From Spirochaetaceae bacterium (lineage in GTDB: Bacteria > Spirochaetota > Spirochaetia > Treponematales > Breznakiellaceae): a DNA stretch of 6,855 nucleotides. Below, in pieces: positions 1 through 6,031 of the stretch (its first letter is position 1; each line of letters starts with the position of its first letter). Made by a program: the position numbers and the translations under genes. The stretch lies in the NCBI GenBank assembly GCA_031265635.1, contig JAISCK010000040.1, positions 1 through 6,855 of the forward strand, in the 5' to 3' direction. The notes beneath the pieces were generated by a model. It saw only the letters and a program-made list of their open reading frames with translations. It was not told the origin of the DNA and searched no databases.

Positions 1-398
1 CGTCGCTCCGTCAGGCTTTCGCCCATTGCGGAATATTCTTAGCTGCTGCCTCCCGTAGGAGTCTGGGCCGTATCTCAGTCCCAGTGTGGCCGTTCACCCT
101 CTCAGGCCGGCTACCCATCACCGCCTTGGTGGTCCGTTACACCCCCAACTAGCTAATGGGACGCGGGCCCATCCCGAGGCGAAGCCTTGGCTTCTTTCCT
201 GAAAACGCCGCAGCGCTTCCAGCTCATCCGGTATTACCCGCTATTTCTAACGGCTATCCCCGGCCTCGGGGCAGGTCACCCACGCGTTACTCACCAGTCC
301 GCCACTCTAGGGGGGATTGCTCCCCCTTGCCGTCCGACTTGCATGCTTAAGACGCGCCGCCAGCGTTCGTTCTGAGCCAGGATCAAACTCTCCATGAT
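1..398 (-). rRNA. rrs: 16S ribosomal RNA, 5' part (cut by window edge)
   Basis: This is the first roughly 400 bases of the small-subunit rRNA, the decoding RNA of the 30S subunit. Read on the minus strand it begins near 398 and shows the universal 5' primer site AGAGTTTGATCCTGGCTCAG (391 down to 372), the GTGAGTAACGCGTGGGT block (about 291-275) and the bacterial 338 site, CTCCTACGGGAGGCAGCAG (62 down to 44). The GCTAAGAATATTCCGCAATGG stretch that follows is typical of Treponema and its relatives. The 5' end was placed by aligning to E. coli numbering from memory (base 8 at position 391), so it may be off by a few bases. The left edge of the window is near E. coli position 400, so about three quarters of the gene is missing. 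It is preceded by a leader with a recognisable promoter at 681-710. No mutation or insertion in conserved positions is obvious. Confidence 0.97.
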
Positions 399-504
399 TT
401 ATTCTCCAGCCGTCCGTAGACGGCCAGATAGCTTCGTTTTCCCTCGCTACGCTCGGGCAAGCCAGACTTCCGCCCGGCCCGCCCTTGCTGGCTTCCTTCC
501 GCGG

Positions 505-541
505 GCCGCGTCGGGGCTCCCGCCCCCCCGCACCCCGCGGC
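505..541 (-). other. GC-rich stem-loop in 16S rRNA leader
   Basis: Within the rRNA leader a 9-bp stem can form between 533-541 and 505-516: GCCGC+GGGG pairs with CCCC+GCGGC, with a 3-base bulge at 510-512. The 16-base loop includes a run of seven G on the transcribed strand. The surrounding stretch, 460-545, is far more GC-rich than the rest of the intergenic region. Leader segments upstream of bacterial 16S usually pair with the 16S-23S spacer to form the RNase III processing stalk. That could be the role here, but the partner sequence is outside the window. Confidence 0.4.
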
Positions 542-587
542 TCTCCCCTTCCCTGAACTAAAAAGGCTACAAGCCCTCTTAATTGTT

Positions 588-616
588 TGCCAAAGATCTT
601 CCCCGCCTGGGCGGGG
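588..616 (-). promoter_or_regulatory. Possible rRNA antitermination site (boxB-like hairpin followed by boxA-like element)
   Basis: On the minus strand a perfect 7-bp GC hairpin with a 2-base loop (CCCCGCC/GGCGGGG, 616-601) is followed at once by AGATCTTTGGCA (599-588). The latter shares the GxTCTTT core with the E. coli rrn boxA, TGCTCTTTA. Hairpin first and boxA second is the order found in E. coli rrn leaders, where NusB/NusE bind boxA to prevent Rho-dependent termination. The hairpin is not followed by a U-run, so it is not a simple terminator. The match is short and the position in the leader is the main support. Confidence 0.35.
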
Positions 617-651
617 GCATGAAACGCCTAAAAACCAGCAAATTTCATGCC
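616..651. repeat. Perfect 9-bp inverted repeat in rRNA leader
   Basis: GGCATGAAA at 616-624 is the exact reverse complement of TTTCATGCC at 643-651, with an 18-base spacer. It lies about 25-60 bases downstream of the predicted rRNA transcription start. As RNA it would form a hairpin with a large loop; as DNA it could be a dyad for a dimeric regulator. No U-run follows on either strand, so it is not a terminator. Confidence 0.5.
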
Positions 652-680
652 ATAATATTCCGTTTTTTAACGGTTCGCAG

Positions 681-710
681 ACAATACTACGTTTTTTCAC
701 ACAATGTCAA
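681..710 (-). promoter_or_regulatory. Sigma70-type promoter of the rRNA operon
   Basis: On the minus strand a perfect -35 box TTGACA (710-705) is followed after 18 bases by TATTGT (686-681), matching four of six consensus -10 bases. TAGTAT at a 15-base spacing is an alternative -10. Transcription would start near 675, giving a leader of about 275 bases before mature 16S. It is the strongest promoter-like match I found upstream of the 16S gene, and it lies just after a terminator-like hairpin, as expected where rRNA synthesis is insulated from the upstream operon. I see no strong A/T-rich UP element before it. Confidence 0.65.
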
Positions 711-733
711 GCCCTCAGGGCCTGATTTAGGCG

Positions 734-766
734 AAAAATCTCCCTGCGGAAGTTAATTCCGCGGGA
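734..766 (-). terminator. Probable intrinsic terminator upstream of rRNA promoter
   Basis: On the minus strand TCCCGCGGAA (766-757) pairs with TTCCGC-A-GGGA (751-741), a 10-bp GC-rich stem with one bulged base and a 5-base loop. It is followed after GA by TTTTT (738-734). It would stop transcripts arriving from upstream about 25 bases before the -35 box of the rRNA promoter. The U-run is short, so termination may be partial. Confidence 0.55.
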
Positions 767-780
767 ACCCAACTACTGTA

Positions 781-831
781 CTGTTTTTGAAACGCATATC
801 GGTAAAACACCGGAATACCGGTGAAAAACAG
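781..831 (-). terminator. Nested inverted repeat with terminator-like inner hairpin
   Basis: The inner arms CACCGG (808-813) and CCGGTG (818-823) form a perfect 6-bp stem with a 4-base loop. On the minus strand TTTT (807-804) follows directly, so it resembles a short intrinsic terminator. Around it, CTGTTTTT (781-788) and AAAAACAG (824-831) form an exact 8-bp outer inverted repeat. On the plus strand the inner hairpin is followed by A residues, so only minus-strand termination is plausible. Confidence 0.4.
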
Positions 832-846
832 GCAACCCACATTACA

Positions 847-879
847 AGCCGGTTTTAACCCTGGCCGGGTTTACCGGCT
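847..879. repeat. Imperfect hairpin AGCCGGT...ACCGGCT
   Basis: AGCCGGT (847-853) pairs exactly with ACCGGCT (873-879), and inside it AACCC (857-861) pairs with GGGTT (867-871) across an asymmetric internal loop. The result is a compact 12-bp interrupted hairpin with a 5-base apical loop. There is no U-run on either strand. A weaker 6-bp pair, GGTTCC (899-904) with GGAACC (924-929), lies next to it. I recognise no tRNA or known RNA family here. Confidence 0.45.
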
Positions 880-955
880 CGTATACCAAAAAATACGCGG
901 TTCCGGGGACGCGGCACCTTACGGGAACCCAAGCGGACTCCCCAAAACCTTTCCT

Positions 956-984
956 AATATACTGCGTCAAAAAAATAAAATCAA
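956..984 (-). promoter_or_regulatory. Candidate second (upstream) promoter toward the rRNA operon
   Basis: On the minus strand TTGATT (984-979) and TATATT (961-956) are separated by exactly 17 bases, matching four and five of six consensus bases. The boxes lie in an AT-rich stretch at the end of the upstream operon and overlap its T-tract terminator. Such AT-rich sequence gives chance matches easily. A transcript from here would have to pass the two terminator-like hairpins at 781-831 and 734-766 to reach 16S. Confidence 0.25.
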
Positions 985-1010
985 GTACCTTTCAATATTA
1001 TTTTGATTTT
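969..1010 (-). terminator. AT-rich terminator-like repeat at the end of the operon
   Basis: On the minus strand AAAATCAA (1010-1003) and TTGATTTT (984-977) are exact 8-bp inverted arms with an 18-base loop. They are followed after one A by seven T (975-969). The upstream arm overlaps the last codons of the small phasin-like gene. The stem has only two G-C pairs and a large loop, so it would be weak, but the position directly at the stop codon and the T-tract favour a terminator. Confidence 0.35.
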
Positions 1011-1387
1011 TTCCGTTTCTCAAGCTCGGCTTCCCGTTTTTCCAGGGCTTCCTTTATCGAGGTGATTTCGGTAAGCAGGGGTTTCAGGGTCGCGCTGGAG
1101 GGGGTAACGCTTCTGGCGTTTTTGACGGTAAAAGCGTCATACACCTCAAGGCCGAGTTTTGCCATGAGCTTTTTGGCCTGGCCTTCAAGCTGCTTGATTT
1201 CCAGCAGGAGGACGCCCCGCTCGCCCAGGTCCTGGGCCTTGGCGCCGGCTTTGGCTATAAAATCCCTGGAGGCCTTAAAGCCCTTTTCGCCGAGATCCTG
1301 GGCCTTGTGGCCCGCCTGGCCGGCTATCTTTTTTGACGCCTTTACGCTCTGTCCCAAAAGACCGTTCATCCGTTCAGAAAATGACAT
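998..1387 (-). CDS. Small lysine-rich helical protein, phasin-like (hypothetical)
   Basis: This gene encodes a 129-residue, highly charged protein without a signal peptide or membrane segment, so it is probably cytoplasmic. Residues 16-36 and 38-58 form a tandem 22-residue repeat ending in AGHKAQDLGEKG and AGAKAQDLGERG; the pattern suggests an amphipathic helix. Residues 60-90 (LEIKQLEGQAKKLMAKLGLEVYDAF) and the lysine/glutamate-rich C-terminus (105-129) look helical or coiled-coil. The overall character resembles phasin-like or apolipoprotein-like surface-binding proteins, but no catalytic motif is present and I cannot assign a function. The start is well supported: AAGGAGG lies 5 bases before the ATG. 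The gene follows the phosphatase gene by 24 bases and is likely its last operon partner. A link to the phosphatase, for example as a target or adaptor, is only inference from position. Confidence 0.82.
   Translation of the reverse strand: MSFSERMNGLLGQSVKASKKIAGQAGHKAQDLGEKGFKASRDFIAKAGAKAQDLGERGVLLLEIKQLEGQAKKLMAKLGLEVYDAFTVKNARSVTPSSATLKPLLTEITSIKEALEKREAELEKRKKSK
1214..1342 (-). repeat. 66-base tandem duplication encoding a 22-residue repeat
   Basis: Codons 16-36 (1342-1280) and 38-58 (1276-1214) of the small protein encode two related 21-residue units at a spacing of 22. Both begin with KAS and end with AxKAQDLGE(K/R)G. Both DNA copies keep a near-identical stretch for KAQDLGE, with silent and conservative changes elsewhere, which points to an internal duplication that has since diverged. 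Confidence 0.8.
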
Positions 1388-1392
1388 ACATG

Positions 1393-1399
1393 CCTCCTT
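1393..1399 (-). promoter_or_regulatory. Strong Shine-Dalgarno site for the small helical protein
   Basis: AAGGAGG on the minus strand, 5 bases before the ATG at 1387-1385. An overlapping upstream ATG at 1391-1389 is out of frame and too close to the site, so the 1387 start is preferred. Confidence 0.8.
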
Positions 1400-1411
1400 A
1401 TATTGGCTCTT

Positions 1412-4400
1412 CTACTTTCGTCTTATGCCGAGTATCGTTAAATCGTCATACTGGGCGTCTTCCATCACATGAGTATAGTACATATACGCGGGGTTTTCGG
1501 TATTCTCCCTGACTTCCGAACAGTAGGTCCGGTACTGGAGGAAATGTTTCTTGAGGAACTCATCAACCTTTTTGTCCACCAGTACACGGGAATTTTCGTC
1601 GGCCTTGGGGTCCTTGTATATACGGAACATCTTTTCCACGGAAACCATGGCCATGATGACTTCGTCCACATGGCCTATACAGTCGGAAAAATCGAACTGC
1701 AGGTCTATATCCCCTTCGGGATTGTGCCACTTGTGGAGGGTATATATTTCCCTGTTCATCACCGCGTTGACTATGGCCTCGACCCGGTCGGGACCCATCT
1801 CCTCGTCTCCCTGGCCGGACACATGGTTTTCGTGAGGCGTATCGGTGGGCCCTTCGGTACACATGATTTCCTTGAATTCGGCGTCCCTGAATCTGCGCTT
1901 CGCTTCCTCAATACCGTCGGTGTAGAGCAGCAGTATGTCTCCCGTGTCTATGGTCAGGGTCTGCACCTGATAGCCGCCCTTTGATTCAACAAGGAAGTTG
2001 GGGAGTACGCCGGTCGCCGGGGTTTCGAGGAGGGTAACGGTTTTGATACGGTGGTCAGAAGCGTCATACCAGTGAACAATATTATCACCGGCATTGCAGA
2101 AGCGTATGATTCCGGTCTGGGAATCCAGGATACAGAGGGTAAAGGCGGCAAAGCGGCCCTTAAAGCCCAGGGTTTCTATAAAGTCGTTGATCTGGTACAC
2201 CACTTCTTCTATGTGCATGCCCTTTTCGGTGGGTTTCCACGATTTGAAGTGGTTAAGGAACATGGTGGCCACCTGTATCATGATAAGGGCCGCCGGGATT
2301 CCCTTGCCCGCCACGTCGCACTTGATGACGGCGAAGTACCTGCCGTCAAGGTCCTGGTAGTCGAAGTAATCCCCCGACACGCCTTTGGCGCCCTCATAGT
2401 AGCCGAAGAAGGCCGCGTTCTTGGTGTCCCTGTACCCGGTCGTTACCTTGTTCCCGTCCTTGTCCGTTTCAAGAGGTATGAATTTCTTTTGAACTTCCTT
2501 ACCTATGGTAAGGTCGGAGGCCGCCTGGGCCGCCTTGACCAGGCCGTGGGTCATGTCGTTAATGGTAGTGCCCAGGACGGCAAGCTCGTCCCTGGTTTTG
2601 ATTGCTATTTCCACGCCGTCCAGTTTGGCCTTGTCCTCGGTGTCGCGGATTTTTTCTACATGGGACACCAGTCTCCTGATGGGCTGTACGATGAGGGCCG
2701 CAAGAACAAGCGCGCCCATAGTGCCTATGGCTATGGCGAAGGCGGCGACAAGGGCTATGAGCCTGAGAAGACTGGCCTGCCCCTGCTGTATGCTGTCCAT
2801 AATTGAATCAACGGAAACTTCAAGCCTGACAAGGCCCCGGTAGTATATGTCGTCGGAACTCTGGCGGTAGAGTATGGGTTTGAAGAAGATATAGGTGCTT
2901 TGCCCCCTGATATACCGTTCTGTAGAAAACACCGGCTCTGACCCTATGGTCCGGCCTATTTCGGCAAGTTCCTCGTTGAGCCTGGTTTCGAGGGACCTGG
3001 TGAGTATTTGTATGTCATTCATGCGCTCGACGCTCTGGGCGTCGCGCCTTCCTATGAGGCCCAGGGCTTCCTGGGTAAGGCCGGTAATGCTTTCGGAAAG
3101 CGAACCGACCGCCGTCCTTGCCCTTTCGTCCAGTTCACTGGACACGGTCTCAAGGCGCGGGCTGAGGGCGTCGTCAAGGCGGGAAGAACCCGGTTCAAGT
3201 TCCGCGGTGTCGATTTTGCCGGATATCCCGGGATCATTGGTGGCCCATACATAATCGTTAAACGTAGCGGCCTCTGTCCCGTAGCCGGTTATGGTCACGT
3301 ACCTTGCCTCAGGTATGGCCGCCGTCTGGGCGGGGAGGAAGCTCAGTTCCAGTATGTTGCCGGCGGGAAGATAGGCCCTGGCGCTTGACGCGAGTCCCTC
3401 AAGCAATACCGCGGCGCGGTCCCTCAGCCCCCTGAGCAAGGTTTCTTCCTGGGTCCTGGTCATCATGACATACAGGGGCGCTGAGACCAGGATGACCACC
3501 AGCAGCACCAGAGCCACGGTAAATGAAGCCAGTTTGAACCTGAGGCCAATACCCCGCTTTTGTACCCGTTTCATGCGCTTTCTTCTTTCAGATGGCATAA
3601 TATCTCCTGTAATAAGGGCGGCGGCTTCCACCCGTATGGCGGCGCCTTCGGCCACCACGCTGCCTATGCCCCGTATGGAGGTGAATATTCCTATAATGCA
3701 GAAAAGGATTATCCCGGCCAGTATGAGGATCGAAGCGTCAACCACAAAACGGCGCTCGTCCCGGAGATACCAGGAGGGTCTCCAGCTTTCAGAATAATCC
3801 CCGAATTTGATGGTCCCCATCTCGTCAACTCTTACCAGGGGCCTGGTTACATAGAGTCCCCGTGTCGGATGGGTAAGCCCTATACGGTACATTCCCTCGT
3901 CAAGATCATCGGCGGATATACCCCCGGCTTCCCTGTCCGAAAGTACCTGGAATTCCCCTTTGGAAAGGCTGAATTCCCGGTCATAGGGAGCTTCGCCGTC
4001 CCGGTCAAGGAATATATGCGTAAGCTCCCCGCCTTCGGCGAAGCCCCGCCCTATAATAGAAAGGGAAAGTATGCCCAGATCGTTCTGCGCGGCGTTCACA
4101 TAGGTAATAAAGGTATGGGGAATGTACTTATTGGTCCTGAAAACCACGCTGGACGGAGCGTTTATGTTTCCCGCCGCGTCAATGGCGGAAACCGAGAAGC
4201 GCCAGACGCCGTCATCCTGATTGGCATAGGAAACCAGGGAATTCCGCCCCATGACCCGGGGAGAAGTCCGGGGAACGCCTATGGCGACACCGGCGGCTTC
4301 GGTTTTCCCCGCCGCAAAGGTATCGGCAAAGAGCGGGGCGTCCATGACGCCGAAACGTTCTTCGGGACCCAGGTATTCGAGGTTCCAGGTATAGCCCGCA

Positions 4401-6031
4401 AGGTCGGAAGCGGACGAAGGGTTCCACCTCATGTCAAAGGTATTTGAAGCAAGGTAGCCTTCGCTGTCAAGGACAGGCGGAAGAATATCCACCGGCGGCG
4501 GCGGCGTCATATCCCGTATAAATTCGATGCGTACCGGCCTTGACCAGTTTCCCGCATAATCCTGGACCATAAGGGAAAAATACCACGAACCGTCCTCATT
4601 GGCCCGCTGTTCAATCTGGGTCGGCTGGCCAAAGTACAGGGAAATCCGCTGGGGCGGCACGGCGTCAGGATCCATGCTCCAACTGTACGAATAGCCCTGT
4701 ATACCCGAAGAATCACGGGGATTGTTCCAGGCGATACGGGCCGTCTCACTGCGCAGGCTCTGTCCGCTCTGGAAGTTCTGGGCACGGAGTACCGGCACGT
4801 CCACAGAAATGTCCGGCCTCAGTATGAAAATGCGGTCCCGCCCCTGCCTGGGGCTTTGCCAGAAAAGAAAGAGATCGCTGCCGGCAAGCACCGGGCGGCC
4901 AAAAGACGCCGCGCCTGAACCGGATAGCTCAACATTTTCCCAGTCAAGGCCGGTCTTTTGGGCCAGATACACCCTGTTCTGCCCTGTGTGGTTATCAAAC
5001 CACACGATAGTTACCGCGCCTTCATAACTGAGGGCTATAGGGTTATTGCAGAACCCGGCGGAGCGGTTCACTATTTCGGGGTAGCCAATGATAGCGCCTT
5101 CGTTGTCCAGCGTAGCGGCGTAAATCTGGGGTTCGGTACCCGACCGGCGTTCCCATACCATAAAAAGCCGGCCGTCCTGAACCGAAAGATGGGGCCGCTG
5201 GTTGTCGTAGCGTTCCACCTCGGTCTGTGCCGCCGATCTGTCCCTGAAATTGGTTACGAGTTTCGACTCGCTCCAGGTACGGCCGCCGTCGGCGCTTGAT
5301 TTGATAAAAATCTGAAAGGAAGGAGACTCGGTTCCCTGAAAGGACTGGAATACCACATATTCCCTTCCCGCCATGGAAGCATGGGAGGGGAGAAAGTTAA
5401 GCTGTAGCCCGAAACGGCTGATAAAGGGCTCAAAGGGCGTCCAGGAGACGCCGTCGTCCGAGCGGGCGTAATAAATCGTCAGGGACTGGGAAAGCCCCCT
5501 GGTTATAAAGAGAAGGTAGCCCCCGTTTTCCATGGCGTATATACGGGGGGCCAGGGAACTTGACGCGGCGTTTTCCTGGCCGCTCAGTTCCCCGGCGCCG
5601 GACCCGCTGTCAATTGTATGAACGCTGAATGTTTCACCATAATCTTCGGACACAATAAGTTCGGTACGCGCCGTATCGGCGGCGGCGGCGATAAAAATTT
5701 TTCCGTTCCTGTCCACCAGAGCGCTTATAATTGAAGGTTCGGAACCTGAATAGGCATAGGGACCGGCTATGTTCCGGTGTATGACCCATTCGTCTTCTCC
5801 GCTCTTTACAGCCGCGGATATCCATATCTGCCCGCCGCCGGACGAGGGAAGGTTTTCCTGCCAGGCCACAATGGCGGTATCGCCGTTGGAAGACGACGCG
5901 GGGAAGGAACCGCGTTCAGGAGAAAAAAGTCCGGCGTCCTCCCAGTAAAAGACGGAAAGGGCGGAGAGAAAAGGGACGGACAGGCCCAGAAGTACAAGCA
6001 GCGCAAGCCGGCGCAGAAGGACTTTTATCAT
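1412..6031 (-). CDS. Membrane SpoIIE/PP2C-family serine phosphatase with extracytoplasmic beta-propeller and HAMP
   Basis: This 1539-residue protein is predicted to be a membrane receptor whose cytoplasmic end dephosphorylates a phosphoserine protein, as RsbU/SpoIIE enzymes do for anti-sigma antagonists. Seen in order: signal sequence (about 5-26); an Asp-box beta-propeller (about 35-412) with SADGGRTW at 246-253 and weaker copies at 128-135 and 191-197; two Ig/FN3-like units (413-634) sharing DGxWxFSxxxxDxAGN; a third beta domain (635-740); a membrane helix (763-783); a basic linker; a helix (833-857); a Cache-like sensor region (858-1087); a helix (1088-1116); HAMP (1112-1165); and the phosphatase (1200-1538). 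The phosphatase keeps its metal-binding motifs: GDYFDY (1220-1225), DVAGKG (1239-1244), YTDG (1370-1373) and final DD (1529-1530). NAGD replaces the common NAGH. About 155 residues separate YTDG from DD, far more than usual. The ATG overlaps the upstream stop (ATGA), with AGGG 7 bases ahead. Family assignment is firm; ligand and partner are unknown. Confidence 0.93.
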   Translation of the reverse strand: MIKVLLRRLALLVLLGLSVPFLSALSVFYWEDAGLFSPERGSFPASSSNGDTAIVAWQENLPSSGGGQIWISAAVKSGEDEWVIHRNIAGPYAYSGSEPSIISALVDRNGKIFIAAAADTARTELIVSEDYGETFSVHTIDSGSGAGELSGQENAASSSLAPRIYAMENGGYLLFITRGLSQSLTIYYARSDDGVSWTPFEPFISRFGLQLNFLPSHASMAGREYVVFQSFQGTESPSFQIFIKSSADGGRTWSESKLVTNFRDRSAAQTEVERYDNQRPHLSVQDGRLFMVWERRSGTEPQIYAATLDNEGAIIGYPEIVNRSAGFCNNPIALSYEGAVTIVWFDNHTGQNRVYLAQKTGLDWENVELSGSGAASFGRPVLAGSDLFLFWQSPRQGRDRIFILRPDISVDVPVLRAQNFQSGQSLRSETARIAWNNPRDSSGIQGYSYSWSMDPDAVPPQRISLYFGQPTQIEQRANEDGSWYFSLMVQDYAGNWSRPVRIEFIRDMTPPPPVDILPPVLDSEGYLASNTFDMRWNPSSASDLAGYTWNLEYLGPEERFGVMDAPLFADTFAAGKTEAAGVAIGVPRTSPRVMGRNSLVSYANQDDGVWRFSVSAIDAAGNINAPSSVVFRTNKYIPHTFITYVNAAQNDLGILSLSIIGRGFAEGGELTHIFLDRDGEAPYDREFSLSKGEFQVLSDREAGGISADDLDEGMYRIGLTHPTRGLYVTRPLVRVDEMGTIKFGDYSESWRPSWYLRDERRFVVDASILILAGIILFCIIGIFTSIRGIGSVVAEGAAIRVEAAALITGDIMPSERRKRMKRVQKRGIGLRFKLASFTVALVLLVVILVSAPLYVMMTRTQEETLLRGLRDRAAVLLEGLASSARAYLPAGNILELSFLPAQTAAIPEARYVTITGYGTEAATFNDYVWATNDPGISGKIDTAELEPGSSRLDDALSPRLETVSSELDERARTAVGSLSESITGLTQEALGLIGRRDAQSVERMNDIQILTRSLETRLNEELAEIGRTIGSEPVFSTERYIRGQSTYIFFKPILYRQSSDDIYYRGLVRLEVSVDSIMDSIQQGQASLLRLIALVAAFAIAIGTMGALVLAALIVQPIRRLVSHVEKIRDTEDKAKLDGVEIAIKTRDELAVLGTTINDMTHGLVKAAQAASDLTIGKEVQKKFIPLETDKDGNKVTTGYRDTKNAAFFGYYEGAKGVSGDYFDYQDLDGRYFAVIKCDVAGKGIPAALIMIQVATMFLNHFKSWKPTEKGMHIEEVVYQINDFIETLGFKGRFAAFTLCILDSQTGIIRFCNAGDNIVHWYDASDHRIKTVTLLETPATGVLPNFLVESKGGYQVQTLTIDTGDILLLYTDGIEEAKRRFRDAEFKEIMCTEGPTDTPHENHVSGQGDEEMGPDRVEAIVNAVMNREIYTLHKWHNPEGDIDLQFDFSDCIGHVDEVIMAMVSVEKMFRIYKDPKADENSRVLVDKKVDEFLKKHFLQYRTYCSEVRENTENPAYMYYTHVMEDAQYDDLTILGIRRK

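Noticed and set aside
156..375. Short plus-strand open frames inside the 16S gene
   Set aside because: They lie antisense within the conserved rRNA sequence, which fully explains these bases.
601..616. GC hairpin considered as an intrinsic terminator
   Set aside because: No U-run follows on either strand; on the minus strand it is followed by AAGATCTTT, which fits a leader hairpin before boxA better.
660..673. Small palindrome CCGTT-TTTT-AACGG near the predicted rRNA start
   Set aside because: Only a 5-bp stem; too short to separate from chance in AT-rich sequence.
383..700. 105-codon minus-strand open frame between the rRNA promoter and 16S
   Set aside because: It runs through the rRNA leader into the 16S 5' end, has a low-complexity Gly/Arg/Pro-rich translation driven by GC-rich sequence, and resembles no protein I know.
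880..940. Possible tRNA between 880 and 940
   Set aside because: GGTTCC/GGAACC pairing suggested a T-arm, but there is no acceptor stem, anticodon arm or TTCRA loop on either strand.
821..1006. 61-codon plus-strand open frame in the intergenic hairpin region
   Set aside because: It has no Shine-Dalgarno sequence, crosses several hairpins and ends in AT-rich terminator sequence; the translation shows no domain.
1062..1472. 136-codon plus-strand frame antisense to the small helical protein
   Set aside because: The minus-strand gene has an excellent ribosome site and an internal protein repeat. The antisense frame spans the intergenic gap and starts inside the other gene without a ribosome site.
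3560..4447. 295-codon plus-strand frame antisense to the phosphatase gene (and a 251-codon one at 2051-2806)
   Set aside because: Long antisense open frames are expected opposite GC-rich coding sequence. Both lie wholly within a gene with clear domains and show no recognisable motif.
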